Assembly: GCF_900109565.1 (NCBI RefSeq)
Contig: NZ_FNZZ01000006.1
Span: 152,167 to 216,166, forward strand
DNA length: 64,000 bases
Reading direction: 5' to 3'
DNA from: Sphingomonas palmae
GTDB taxonomy: Bacteria > Pseudomonadota > Alphaproteobacteria > Sphingomonadales > Sphingomonadaceae
In this document: piece by piece, positions 9,096 to 18,022 of the stretch
How positions within the stretch are numbered: the stretch's first letter is position 1
How the letters are laid out: the number at the start of each line of letters is the position of its first letter
Program-made: the position numbers and the translations under genes
The notes under the pieces: model-generated
Databases searched by the model: none
What the model was told of the DNA's origin: nothing
Seen by the model: only the letters and a program-made list of their open reading frames with translations

Positions 9096-10696
9096 ACGCG
9101 CCGCCGACGCTTGGCGATGATCTTGCCGACGATGTCGCGCACCTGAGCGACCTCGGGCACGTGCAGCGCAATGGCGGCGGCGGCATAGACGAGCAGGACC
9201 AGCGCGCCGAGCGCCGCCAGCAGGAGCAGCTGGGTCCAGACCGCGTGAGGCGCCGGAACGACGTGCAGCAGTGCCGCACCCGCGAGCGCGGCGATGCCGG
9301 CGCACAAAGCGTTGCGCGCCAAGTCGATCGCCTGCGGGCGCATCGCGAAATGGTGGAAGCGGCGCACCGCGATCACCTGCGCGACCACGAAGGTACCGGC
9401 GGTCGCTGCTGCGGCGGCCCAGGCGATCCCGCCCGCGCCCCACAAAGGCGCGGCGAGCGCGAGTGCGCCGACGCGCATCAGCAGTCCCAGCACGGCGACG
9501 CGGGCGAGGTCGGCGAGCGGCGAGGCGTGCGGATCGGCGTAGATCGCGCTGGTGATCGCGCTCGACGGCGCGAGAAAGACCTGCGCGGCGGCGTAGCCCG
9601 CAGTGCAGGCGGCCGCGGTCGCGATCGCCTTCGCACCGAAGGCGCCGTGGCCGAACAGCGCGCCGACCATCAGCGGCGCGCCCAGCATCATGCCGACTGA
9701 CACGGGCAGCTGCGCGAACACCGATATACGCTGGAACCGCTGAATGCCGGCGGCGGCGGCGCGTGGGTTGGATTGCTGCACCGCGTGGATCAGCTCGGGC
9801 GCGAGCACGGTGGCAAGGCTCGACATCACCAGTCCGGGCACCAGCGAGACGAGGCGCGAGCCATATTCGAGCGAGGCGACCGACCCGTCGGCCGCGGTCG
9901 AGGCGAACGCGAAGTCGAGCAGCGCCGTTGCCTGAAAATAGGCATTGATGACCAGCGCGGCGACGATGCCGCCGCCGGCGCTCGGCGATGTTGTCGAGAC
10001 AGGAGGTCCCGCCGCGCCCAGAACGGCATGCGGACGGACGATCGACCAGGCCCCGACCAGCAGGATGACGAAGCCGACCACGCCGCTGACCAGCATCGTC
10101 CACGCGCCCGCAACGATGCCGAGCGGAGGGACGAGCAGCGCCAGCACGAGCACCAGCATCGCGCGCTGCACCAGGTTGGTGCCTTCGCTCAGCAGATAGC
10201 GCCGGCGTGCCTGCAGGATCGCCGCCAGGATCGAGGCGCCAACCGCGATCGGCAGCAGCGGCAGCATGATCCTCATCATCTCCGCGGTGAGCGCCGCCTG
10301 CGACCCCCGAAAGCCGGGCGCGAACAGCGCCACCAGCCGTTCAGGCACCAGCATCGCCGCCGCGAGCGCGAGCGCGAACAGGCCCAGGAACCAGCCGATC
10401 CGCCTCGGCAGCAGCTGAAGCGACAGCGGCTGGCCGCGATCGACCGCCGCCATCACCGGCGGCAGCACGACCTGGCCGATCAGCTTGCGGATCGTGTCGG
10501 CGAAGCCGACCGTGGTGCGCCGCGCGAGAAAGAAGGCGTCGAGCTGCCCCGACGCGCCGAAGCGATTGGCGAGCAGCACCGAGACGAGGAACGACAGCCC
10601 GAAATCCAGCCCACGGATCGCGGACACGACGCCGGCCGACCGCACCAGCGTGCGCATCGAGCTGCGCGGGCGATAGGCGTCGGTTTGGACCGTCAT
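9092..10696 (-). CDS. MurJ/Wzx-like lipid-linked oligosaccharide flippase
   Basis: A 534-residue polytopic membrane protein of the MOP superfamily, with about fourteen hydrophobic segments. The N-terminal segment with FGASGQLDAFFLARR matches the first-helix region of MviN/MurJ proteins (family G-x-x-x-x-x-D-A-F-x-x-A). Its place inside a polysaccharide run makes transport of the polyprenyl-linked repeat unit to the periplasm more likely than housekeeping lipid II flipping, but a murJ role is not excluded. The ATG at 10696 overlaps the upstream GNAT gene as ATGA. Confidence 0.82.
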   Translation of the reverse strand: MTVQTDAYRPRSSMRTLVRSAGVVSAIRGLDFGLSFLVSVLLANRFGASGQLDAFFLARRTTVGFADTIRKLIGQVVLPPVMAAVDRGQPLSLQLLPRRIGWFLGLFALALAAAMLVPERLVALFAPGFRGSQAALTAEMMRIMLPLLPIAVGASILAAILQARRRYLLSEGTNLVQRAMLVLVLALLVPPLGIVAGAWTMLVSGVVGFVILLVGAWSIVRPHAVLGAAGPPVSTTSPSAGGGIVAALVINAYFQATALLDFAFASTAADGSVASLEYGSRLVSLVPGLVMSSLATVLAPELIHAVQQSNPRAAAAGIQRFQRISVFAQLPVSVGMMLGAPLMVGALFGHGAFGAKAIATAAACTAGYAAAQVFLAPSSAITSAIYADPHASPLADLARVAVLGLLMRVGALALAAPLWGAGGIAWAAAAATAGTFVVAQVIAVRRFHHFAMRPQAIDLARNALCAGIAALAGAALLHVVPAPHAVWTQLLLLAALGALVLLVYAAAAIALHVPEVAQVRDIVGKIIAKRRRRV

Positions 10697-11337
10697 GACC
10701 CGCTCGCGACGCGTGGAATGCGTTTGAACCCGAGCATGCCCTCGTAGTGTGAGACGCGGGTCCAGCGCTGGTGGAACAGATGGATGTGGCGGACGCGGAC
10801 GCCGCACTCGCGGTAACCGAAATGTCGCTGCACCTGGTAGGACGCACGATTGTCGCGATCGATGATGCCGAACTGCCGTTCGATACCCAGTTCACCCAGC
10901 ATTCGCAGGACATAGCGACACAGGTGAAGCGCGGTACCGCGGCTGCGTTCGGCCGGTTCGACCAGCCAGCAATAATGATAAGCCTCGCCGGGTGCGATCC
11001 GATAAAATTCGCGCGAGTGTGCGTCGCGGTGGTCGCTGAGCGCGAGCCAGGCGCAGCCGACCGCCTGTCCGTCGCGCAGGACGAACAGCCCCAACTTGCC
11101 CGCCCGGCACATGTCGGCAAATGCGCGGGCGCGGGGCGAGAGCCAGGTGCCGAGCGGTGGAAGCGCATCGGCGTTGCGCGCAGTCACGAAGGTCAGCCCG
11201 TCGCTCACGCCGGTCCCCGCACGCACCCATGCGCGGCGGCACTCGAGCATCACGCTCTCGCTCGAGCGGTAGACGTGGTCGCCCCATGCCTTGCGCAGCC
11301 GCGCGCGCCAGCGCGAGGTGAGGCTTGCCTCAGCCAC
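10693..11337 (-). CDS. GNAT family N-acetyltransferase-like protein
   Basis: A 214-residue protein. The C-terminal half has the order strand WLALSDHRD, loop YHYCWLVEPAERSRGTALHL, helix, and then GIERQFGIIDRDNRASYQV and FGYRE, which fits a GNAT fold with the R-x-x-G-x-A-like acetyl-CoA loop (RSRGTA). The start taken is a GTG 8 bp inside the upstream gene; another GTG lies 9 bp further upstream. It is sandwiched between the FemAB-like and flippase genes, so a sugar or aminosugar acceptor is plausible. Confidence 0.72.
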   Translation of the reverse strand: MAEASLTSRWRARLRKAWGDHVYRSSESVMLECRRAWVRAGTGVSDGLTFVTARNADALPPLGTWLSPRARAFADMCRAGKLGLFVLRDGQAVGCAWLALSDHRDAHSREFYRIAPGEAYHYCWLVEPAERSRGTALHLCRYVLRMLGELGIERQFGIIDRDNRASYQVQRHFGYRECGVRVRHIHLFHQRWTRVSHYEGMLGFKRIPRVASGS

Positions 11338-12415
11338 GTCGGGCACTCGCGCGACGCAGACGGCGGTAGACCGCGCGCGCGCCGAACAGCAGAAGGTGCT
11401 GCACCGGCTGGAGCACCAGCATCTGCATCGGCGGCATGACGCGGCGATGCGGGGCGAAGGCAGTCTTGAACTGGACGCGTCCGGCCTCGCCCGCGTCAGC
11501 CGGTTCGTCGTCGGGCAGGCCGGCGAGATCGTAGCCGACGCAGCCCATCGCGGCCGCCGTGCGCATCGCCTGCCACAACAACGGATAGCCGGGTGAGGCG
11601 CCGTCGCGGTCGAGCGTGACGAGCGACAGCCAGATCGCCTCGTCACCCTGCCGGACAAAGGCGTGCGCGCCGACCGCTACCCCGTCGCGCTCGGCGAGCA
11701 GCATCGCGCCGCCCGAGCGTTCGATCAGATGCGCCTGGCCACGCGCGTCGGGCTGACCGGACATGTCATAGTCGCTCCGGGACGCCGCAAAGCGGTCGAG
11801 CAGGTGCTGGTAGGTTTTCAGATCGTCCTCGCCAGCGACAGGGCGGACCGTGATCCCCGCCTTTTCCGCCGCACGGAGTGCCCGGCGTGCGCGCTGCTTG
11901 AACCCGGCGAGGATCGCTGCCTCGGGCTTGTCGAGCCAGACGATCCCGCTGACGTGATGTAGCGCCTGTGCCTCGGCGGGCAGCGGCACGTAGCCGCCGT
12001 CGCGCATCGCCTCTGCGACCAACGGCAGCGGTCGGCCGCGAACGCGCGGAGCTGCCTGCACCGAGCAGCACCCCGCCTGTTTAAGCGCACGGTGCAGCGC
12101 GCCGAGCACGAGCGGAAGCGCGGCGGGATCGTGGACGACCGGGCCACGCTGAAGCGTCGCCAGCCACGATTTGGCCGCGAGCCGGGTCGAGCGGATCACG
12201 GCCGCCCCGACGATCTCGCCGTCGGCGCGGCAGATGAAGAACTGCCACCCGCGCCGCGCGTGCCGCGGCGCGGCAGCGGCCCAGGCGCGGGTCTGCTGAT
12301 AAGCGCCGAACGGCGCGTCGCGCATGAAGTTGTCGAACGCCGCCGCATCATCGGCATCGAGCACGTGGCTCAACATCGCCGATGTGGGACGATCAAGAAG
12401 GTCCGATCCGTACAT
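11330..12415 (-). CDS. FemAB-like acyltransferase (peptidoglycan-bridge/GNAT type)
   Basis: A 361-residue protein with the tandem GNAT arrangement of FemAB-like proteins. The N-terminal part includes FGAYQQTRAWAAAAPR. A basic helical segment FKQRARRALRAAEKAGITV precedes the second GNAT unit, which ends in YPLLWQAMRTAAAMGCVGYDLAGL. FemAB relatives also occur in PEP-CTERM/exosortase polysaccharide loci, where their acceptor is unknown. It is the first gene of the minus-strand run and is divergent from the gene at 12482 across a 66-bp gap that must hold both promoters. Confidence 0.82.
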   Translation of the reverse strand: MYGSDLLDRPTSAMLSHVLDADDAAAFDNFMRDAPFGAYQQTRAWAAAAPRHARRGWQFFICRADGEIVGAAVIRSTRLAAKSWLATLQRGPVVHDPAALPLVLGALHRALKQAGCCSVQAAPRVRGRPLPLVAEAMRDGGYVPLPAEAQALHHVSGIVWLDKPEAAILAGFKQRARRALRAAEKAGITVRPVAGEDDLKTYQHLLDRFAASRSDYDMSGQPDARGQAHLIERSGGAMLLAERDGVAVGAHAFVRQGDEAIWLSLVTLDRDGASPGYPLLWQAMRTAAAMGCVGYDLAGLPDDEPADAGEAGRVQFKTAFAPHRRVMPPMQMLVLQPVQHLLLFGARAVYRRLRRASARRG

Positions 12416-12481
12416 TCACCAATTCTTCGGAAGATGCGCGATAAAGCCCGCTGTATCGGGGGGCACTTGCAGAGTGGTTAA

Positions 12482-13471
12482 ATGCTGGCGGTAAGTTCTC
12501 GCGAACCCTTCCATTTCGGATCGGATTGGTTCAACTGCTGGGCAGCGGCGTTCGGTGAGATCGAGGAGATTGACGGCGTGCGGCTGGTGGCTGCGCAGCG
12601 ACGGCTAGAGCCGTTCCGCTTGGCGATACGACGCAGCGCAACCAACCCGCACAGCGTGCATTTCGGTGTGCCGGACAGCGCTCCGCTGCGTCACGATCTG
12701 CCGCGGCGTCTTCTCGCGGGGGTGGCGGCGGTTGAGCTCGAGTACCTGCCGCACGGCTCACGCCTGATCGAGGCAGCGGAAGAATGGCGCGGGCGTTTTC
12801 GCGTCCGCATCGCGCCGCACGCGCTCGCGCCGTTGATCGACACCAGCGGCAACCATGAGGCGTGGCTCGGCGCGCGCAGCAAGCGTATTCGCCAGATGCT
12901 GCGCCGTGAGAGCGACGCGACCGCGCGGTTGGGTATGCGTTTCGCGCATGTCACCGCCGACCCGACCTCCAGCGATCTATGGCGGCAGATGCTCGCGCTC
13001 GAACAATCGGGCTGGAAGGGGCGCGAGCGCTCGGCAATTCTCGACGATCCGCAGGCGTCGCGCTTCTACACCGACCTGGTGCGCAGTGCCGCCGCGGCAG
13101 GCGCGTTGCAGATCGGATTGATGTGGCTGGGCGAGCGGCTGGTCGCGTTCGAGTTCGGCGTTCTCGGCGGCGAGCGATTGTTCCTGCTGAAGGTCGCTTA
13201 CGACGAGGAGTTCGCCGACCTATCGCTCGGTCACGTGCTGGCGGCACGGATGATCCGGCATTGTTTCGAGACGCCGACGATCACCTGCTACGACAAGATG
13301 GGCAACGGCATGACTCCCGCGCCGTACAAGCTGCGCTTCGCCGATCGTTGCGATCCGCTCTACCGGGTTACCCTCTATTCAGACAGTCCAGCGGGCACGC
13401 TGCTCTACGCCTACGATGCCGCGCGCTCGCATGCAAAGGCGTGGCGCGATAAGCGGCGGCGAACGGCGTGA
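12482..13471 (+). CDS. CelD/BcsL-like GNAT acyltransferase
   Basis: A 329-residue protein with the same ALEQSGWKGRERSAI signature as the protein encoded at 787, followed by a C-terminal GNAT half (MWLGERLVAFEFGVLGG … FLLKVAYDEEFADLSLGHVL). The two differ in length and in the N-terminal half, so they are paralogues or independent arrivals rather than recent duplicates. It overlaps the following deacetylase by GTGA. The likely role is acylation of a precursor sugar or of the finished polymer. Confidence 0.8.
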   Translation: MLAVSSREPFHFGSDWFNCWAAAFGEIEEIDGVRLVAAQRRLEPFRLAIRRSATNPHSVHFGVPDSAPLRHDLPRRLLAGVAAVELEYLPHGSRLIEAAEEWRGRFRVRIAPHALAPLIDTSGNHEAWLGARSKRIRQMLRRESDATARLGMRFAHVTADPTSSDLWRQMLALEQSGWKGRERSAILDDPQASRFYTDLVRSAAAAGALQIGLMWLGERLVAFEFGVLGGERLFLLKVAYDEEFADLSLGHVLAARMIRHCFETPTITCYDKMGNGMTPAPYKLRFADRCDPLYRVTLYSDSPAGTLLYAYDAARSHAKAWRDKRRRTA

Positions 13472-14664
13472 CGCGCAAGCGGGAGCGGACGCGCCGTACG
13501 CTGTGCTGGGCGGGCGTAGTCGGCGCGACATTGGTCCTCGCGACGGCCGCGTGGTTGCTGCTGCCAACGTCGTGGCAGTGGGTGGCTTTGATGCTGCCGG
13601 TCTTGGGACTGGTGGTCGGCCATCGATACATGATCGCGCCGCCGGGCATTGCGGTGCTGACCTATCACTCGGTCAGCCCCGACCCCCGGTGGTTGCCGTG
13701 GTCGCGCGAGATCGCGGTTCATCCGACTACCTTCGAGCGGCACCTCAGCGTGCTGCGACGCATGGGCGTTCAGATCGTCGGCAGCCGTGCCATGACCGAG
13801 CGACGTCACGCCGGTGCGCCGGTCACGCCCGGTCAGGTCGTATTGCATTTCGACGACGGCTATCTCGACAACTTCCGCTTTGCCGCGCCGCTGCTGCGCG
13901 CGTTCGAAGCGCCAGCCACCTTCTTCGCCTCGCTCGACTTCGTTGATCCGGGCAGCGGGTTGCGCGGCGAGGGGCCAGTCGACGGGTACATGAACTGGGA
14001 CGAGCTCGCCGCGATCGAGGCGCAGCCCGAGTTCGAGGTCGAGCCGCATGGCGTGGCGCACGCGCGGGTGCCGATCAGCGAGCACGTGGTCGGTCGCGTC
14101 GAAGCGGCGAACTGGCGCGCGCATGCGTGGCTGCAATGGGACGCGACACCGGGAACGAAATACGACTGGTATCGTCGCGACCTGCCGTCCGAGGTGCCGG
14201 TGGGAAGCCCGATACCGATGTCGGGGCTCGCGCTTGCGGAGCGAGGCTTCCGCGACGGCGTACGCGAGAGCGTGCAGATGCTACACGACCGCATTGCGGG
14301 CGATCTGTCGCTGTGCCGCGCGACATTCGAGCAGCGATTGGGCATCTCGCCTCGATTGTTCTGCTGGCCCGAGAACAAGCTGTGCGCCGAGGCCCGCGTG
14401 ATCGCGCGCGACCTCGGCTACCGGGCGACGACTGGAGGTAGGGGGCGCAACACCGCGGACGAACCCGCCGACACGATCTCGCGCATCCACGTCAACGACC
14501 GCGCGCTTGGCTTCCGCTGGTTGCCGGCCGAGGCGCTGTACCTGCGTGCGGCGGTGCGGCTGATGCAGGGCAATCATTACTGGTACCTGCTGCTCGCGCC
14601 GATGCAGGTGGTGCGCCGCATGGTTTTCGCGCTCCGCCGCCGTTTCGGAGCGGATTTCGCGTGA
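13468..14664 (+). CDS. Membrane-anchored polysaccharide deacetylase family protein
   Basis: A 398-residue NodB-type carbohydrate esterase (CE4). Two N-terminal hydrophobic segments (about 12–31 and 36–55) anchor it. LTYHSVS and HFDDGYLDN follow; the Asp-Asp pair gives the catalytic base and a metal ligand. The second motif, usually H-S/T-x-x-H, reads EPHGVAHARV here, retaining both His residues. It starts with GTG in a GTGA overlap with the acyltransferase gene. It probably removes N- or O-acyl groups from the polymer in the periplasm, opposing or balancing the acyltransferases around it. Confidence 0.85.
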   Translation: MTRKRERTRRTLCWAGVVGATLVLATAAWLLLPTSWQWVALMLPVLGLVVGHRYMIAPPGIAVLTYHSVSPDPRWLPWSREIAVHPTTFERHLSVLRRMGVQIVGSRAMTERRHAGAPVTPGQVVLHFDDGYLDNFRFAAPLLRAFEAPATFFASLDFVDPGSGLRGEGPVDGYMNWDELAAIEAQPEFEVEPHGVAHARVPISEHVVGRVEAANWRAHAWLQWDATPGTKYDWYRRDLPSEVPVGSPIPMSGLALAERGFRDGVRESVQMLHDRIAGDLSLCRATFEQRLGISPRLFCWPENKLCAEARVIARDLGYRATTGGRGRNTADEPADTISRIHVNDRALGFRWLPAEALYLRAAVRLMQGNHYWYLLLAPMQVVRRMVFALRRRFGADFA

Positions 14665-14745
14665 TCGGACGCTGCGCTGACCGTAGATCATGACGGATTG
14701 TTCATCATCGCGCCCGCACCAGCGAAGCGACGTGGCAAGAATTGC

Positions 14746-15468
14746 ATGACCGACACCTCTACCGAACCAGTGCCGATCGAACGACGCAAGGATCTGGCGC
14801 GGCGTGTCCGGTTCGAGTGCGACATGCGCGGGGTGCCGCTCCACCTGGAGGTGCAGCGGCGCGGTTATGCACGGCAGCTGAAACCATTACTCGACCGCGC
14901 ACTGGCGCTGCTAGCGACGATCGTGCTGTCGCCGGTGTTCCTGGCGGTGGCGATCGCGATCAGGCTGGACGATCGCGGTCCCGTGTTGTTCGTGCAGGAA
15001 CGGACCGGCTATCTTGGCCGGCGCTTCCGATTGTTCAAGTTCCGCACGATGGTAGTCGACGCGGAGGCGCTAAAGGAGAAGCTGCGCGCGCGCAACGTCC
15101 ACGCGGCCGACTCGCCCGACTTCAAGCTGGTTGACGACCCGCGCGTGACCCGGATCGGGCGGTTCCTGCGCAAGACCAGCCTCGATGAACTGCCCAATTT
15201 GTGGAACGTGGTGAAGGGCGACATGGCGCTGGTCGGACCCAGGCCGACCTCGTTCGCCGCGGGCACCTACCGCATGGCGCATCTGCCGCGGCTGGCGGTC
15301 AAGCCGGGGCTGACGGGATTGTGGCAGGTGTCTGGGCGCGCCAACATCGATTTCGACGAGCGGTCCGAACTCGACGTGCGCTATATCCGCTCGTTGTCGG
15401 CTAGGCAGGACATCGACCTAATCATGCGCACGATCAGCGCGGTCAAGCGCGGCGACGGTGCCTGCTAG
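14746..15468 (+). CDS. Polyprenyl-phosphate sugar phosphotransferase (initiating, ExoY/WcaJ C-terminal type)
   Basis: A 240-residue initiating transferase of the bacterial sugar transferase family (PF02397). It has one hydrophobic re-entrant segment (about 45–70), then RFRLFKFRTMVVDAE, the active-site ED-like region TSLDELPNLWNVVKGDMALVGPRP and PGLTGLWQVSGR. It lacks the four-helix N-terminal domain of WbaP/WcaJ, so it is the short ExoY-like form. It puts the first sugar-phosphate on undecaprenyl phosphate, starting the repeat unit. ATG 14746 is chosen; sequence upstream is not conserved-looking. Its end overlaps the convergent gene by 4 bp. Confidence 0.92.
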   Translation: MTDTSTEPVPIERRKDLARRVRFECDMRGVPLHLEVQRRGYARQLKPLLDRALALLATIVLSPVFLAVAIAIRLDDRGPVLFVQERTGYLGRRFRLFKFRTMVVDAEALKEKLRARNVHAADSPDFKLVDDPRVTRIGRFLRKTSLDELPNLWNVVKGDMALVGPRPTSFAAGTYRMAHLPRLAVKPGLTGLWQVSGRANIDFDERSELDVRYIRSLSARQDIDLIMRTISAVKRGDGAC

Positions 15469-16196
15469 CGCACATCGACGCGAACGTTGTCGAACCACGC
15501 GGTCGCAGGAACCGGGTTCGAGTTCGCGGTGATCCCGATCTGCACGCGGTCTACCGCGACGCGCGGCAATGCGGCGGCGGTCGCTCCGCGCGCGACGAGC
15601 ACGTCACGGCCGTCGAGCAGCACGCGCACTGCGCCGCGGTCATCGGCGGCGACGCGGACCTGCCATTCGATATGATGCCAGCGATCGTTCGCGAGGGCCG
15701 GCGCGTCATCGCGGGTCCAGGCGTGCGCGACGCCGATCTTCGAGCGGTCCACCCGCAATCGCCCGCGACGCAGATAGAGGCGGATCCCGGGATTGCCACC
15801 TTCGCCGCAGCTGGCGCATTCGAGATCGACGAGCTGGAGCGAATTGAGCGGGGTGCCGGCAGAAATACGCAGGTCGAAGGCAACAGTGAGGCGGCGACCC
15901 GGTCCGATCGGGCGGAGACGGGCGACGACATCGGCTTTGGCGACTCCGTCGGTCTTCGCACCAGCCTTGGCGAGCAGCGCGAGCCCCGAACGATCGGGTG
16001 CGGGCGCGGCGCGCACGCGGCCGCGGACCTGCTGCGCGATCGCCCAAGGCGATGCGGCACAGCGTCCGACGCACAGTCCGCGGTCGAAATCGTCGGAGAA
16101 GGTGACCCGATCGCCCTGAGCCGCCGACCGCTGGATCAGCGTGGTTCCGGCGATCGCCGCGATGCCGAGCGCGAGCAAGGTAGCGAGGCGCCTCAT
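15465..16196 (-). CDS. Secreted concanavalin/LamG-like protein
   Basis: A 243-residue protein with an N-terminal signal segment ending near AQG (about residue 28). VTFSDDFDRG and then alternating strands ending in TAWFDNVRVDVR fit a concanavalin A-like β-sandwich, seen in LamG domains and some polysaccharide lyases. No catalytic residues can be assigned. Two Cys pairs (LCVGRC and CASC) may form disulphides. The ATG overlaps the GT2 gene by ATGA, so it is made together with a glycosyltransferase and probably binds or trims the exported glycan. Confidence 0.7.
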   Translation of the reverse strand: MRRLATLLALGIAAIAGTTLIQRSAAQGDRVTFSDDFDRGLCVGRCAASPWAIAQQVRGRVRAAPAPDRSGLALLAKAGAKTDGVAKADVVARLRPIGPGRRLTVAFDLRISAGTPLNSLQLVDLECASCGEGGNPGIRLYLRRGRLRVDRSKIGVAHAWTRDDAPALANDRWHHIEWQVRVAADDRGAVRVLLDGRDVLVARGATAAALPRVAVDRVQIGITANSNPVPATAWFDNVRVDVR

Positions 16197-17332
16197 GCCG
16201 CATCCTTCTGCGGCGTCCACTGTGCGTAGCGCCGCCCGCCGAGGAACAGCAACGTGCCGAGCGCGAGGCCGGCGAGGTGGAGCATCGCCCCGGAGACGAT
16301 CCGCAACGGCCCGATTAGCCGCACGCCGAGTGCACCCGCGGTCGCGATCGATGCCGCTGCCGTCAGCGCGGCGAAGACGAGCAACCACCAGCCGCTGCCG
16401 GCAACGGCCAGCGCGCCGCTCAGCAACCATAATGGTAGCAGCGTGAGTGGGACCAAGCGCCGCGCGACCTTGTGGAGGAAGAGCGCAGGCGCGTACCAGC
16501 CGGTCCGCCACGGGTTCATCAGCGCGCGGCGGCGCCACAGTCCGGTAAGCCCGCGCACCGTGATCCGCACGCGGCGGCGGAACTGCTGGCGTGATCCCGC
16601 GATGCTGTGCTCCCACACACGCGCGTCGCCGGCGAAAGCGATACGGTGGCCGGCGGCGACCGCCGCGGTGCTGACGAAAAAGTCGTCGGTTGCATCGGCG
16701 ACGACATGGGGCACGAGCGCGCGGCGGATCGCGTACAACCCGCCATCCGCGGAGATGCAGCCGAACAGGCGATCCTCCGCGAGGCGCAGACTCGATTCGT
16801 AGGAGCGAAACAGGCGATCGGCACCGGCGAAGCGCGCGGTACGACGGGCGCGCAGCGTCTCCACCCGTCCGGCAACCGCTCCGATCTCGGGGTCGGCGAA
16901 GGGGGCGAGCAGCGCCGGCAAGGTCTGGTCGTCGAACAAGGGATCGGCGTCGGTCATCACGATCACTTCGCCGCGCGCGTGCCGCATCGCGAGATTGAGC
17001 GCCGCTGCCTTGCCCCCGCGCGGCGCGACGACGACCTCCGCACCGCGCGCCCGCGCGATGGCGACCGTGTCGTCGGTCGATCCGTCGTCGGCGACGAGCA
17101 ACTGCGCATCATGCGGCCAGGCGGAGAGGGCGCGGTTCACCGAAGCCAGCTTCTCGCCCAGCGTCCGCGCCTCGTTATGCGCGCAGATCAGGATCGTGAT
17201 CGACAGGGGCGGAGTTTCCGCGCTTGGTCGCTCGCGAGGTCCGCGCAGCGACGCGGCGACGAGAACGAGCGCGGGGTAGCCCAGGAACACCGCGATCGGC
17301 AGGATGAGCAGGATCCACGCGGCTGTCTGCAT
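16193..17332 (-). CDS. Glycosyltransferase family 2, membrane-bound
   Basis: A 379-residue processive-looking GT2 enzyme. A transmembrane segment lies at about 5–25; the GT-A domain has ITILICAHNEARTL, VADDGSTDDT and a DAD-type metal site, VMTDADPLFDD. The acceptor region ATDDFF supplies the general-base ED equivalent, and RQQFRRRVRITVRG is an R/Q-rich stretch like the QxxRW region. Three to four C-terminal transmembrane segments follow. The ATG at 17332 is preferred over an upstream TTG. It could polymerise or extend a glycan independently of the Wzy route. Confidence 0.85.
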   Translation of the reverse strand: MQTAAWILLILPIAVFLGYPALVLVAASLRGPRERPSAETPPLSITILICAHNEARTLGEKLASVNRALSAWPHDAQLLVADDGSTDDTVAIARARGAEVVVAPRGGKAAALNLAMRHARGEVIVMTDADPLFDDQTLPALLAPFADPEIGAVAGRVETLRARRTARFAGADRLFRSYESSLRLAEDRLFGCISADGGLYAIRRALVPHVVADATDDFFVSTAAVAAGHRIAFAGDARVWEHSIAGSRQQFRRRVRITVRGLTGLWRRRALMNPWRTGWYAPALFLHKVARRLVPLTLLPLWLLSGALAVAGSGWWLLVFAALTAAASIATAGALGVRLIGPLRIVSGAMLHLAGLALGTLLFLGGRRYAQWTPQKDAA

Positions 17333-17380
17333 GACCCTGCCCGTAGCCGGGTGCAATTGAGATTCAGCTAAGATCGGCGA

Positions 17381-17947
17381 TCACGCTCGCGCGATCCAGT
17401 CTGCGAGGGCGAGCGTATCGGTGGATGCAACCTCTGCGCTCAGCGTATCGCGCATGATGTCGATGGCCCAGGCGGTCCGTTCCGGGCTGACCCCGGCGAT
17501 CGCATCCTGCGGTACCCACAAATCGTACTCGCGCATGTGCGCGTCGGCGGCGGTGAACAGGACACAGATGTCGGCGGCGACGCCCGTCAGGATCAGCCGC
17601 GACACGCCGAGCCGCGGTAGAATGGCAGGCAGGTTCGTCGCGTAGAAGCCTGAAAACTCCGGCTTGATGACGAAGTAATCGCGCTCGCTCGGTGCCAGGC
17701 GCTTCGCGATTTCGCCCCCTTGCGGATTGTCGCCGATGAGTTCGTCGATCAGCTGTTCGGGAGTCGATTGCCACTGCGCGTAATTGTCGTTGACGTAGAT
17801 CACCGGCACGTCGGCCGCATACGCCTCGTCGCGCAGCCGCTCGACCGCGTCCGCCGCGGCCTGTGCCGCCTGGACGAGCGGGCGCGCGTCCTCGAAATCG
17901 AAGCGGTTGAGCATGTCGATGATGAGCAATGCCGCCTTGTCCGTCAC
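17381..17947 (-). CDS. Isochorismatase-like cysteine hydrolase
   Basis: A 188-residue protein of the isochorismatase/nicotinamidase superfamily. The catalytic triad is visible as Asp in LIIDMLNRFDF, Lys in VIKPEFSGFYATNL and Cys in LTGVAADICVLFTAADAHM. It starts at GTG behind a good AGGAGAG site. The substrate (nicotinamide, isochorismate or another amide) cannot be decided. It is a single gene between the polysaccharide locus and the respiratory operon. Confidence 0.85.
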   Translation of the reverse strand: MTDKAALLIIDMLNRFDFEDARPLVQAAQAAADAVERLRDEAYAADVPVIYVNDNYAQWQSTPEQLIDELIGDNPQGGEIAKRLAPSERDYFVIKPEFSGFYATNLPAILPRLGVSRLILTGVAADICVLFTAADAHMREYDLWVPQDAIAGVSPERTAWAIDIMRDTLSAEVASTDTLALADWIARA

Positions 17948-18022
17948 GCCTGCGCTCTCCTGTCTAGAGGAGCGACATAGGGCTCGCGGGGCACGGGCGT
18001 GATGACGCAGGTTAGCTTCGCG

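Noticed and set aside
9096..10103. Long 5' extension of the GT4 gene at 8019
   Set aside because: It lies inside the flippase gene in another frame; glycosyltransferase homology starts at the GTG at 9095.
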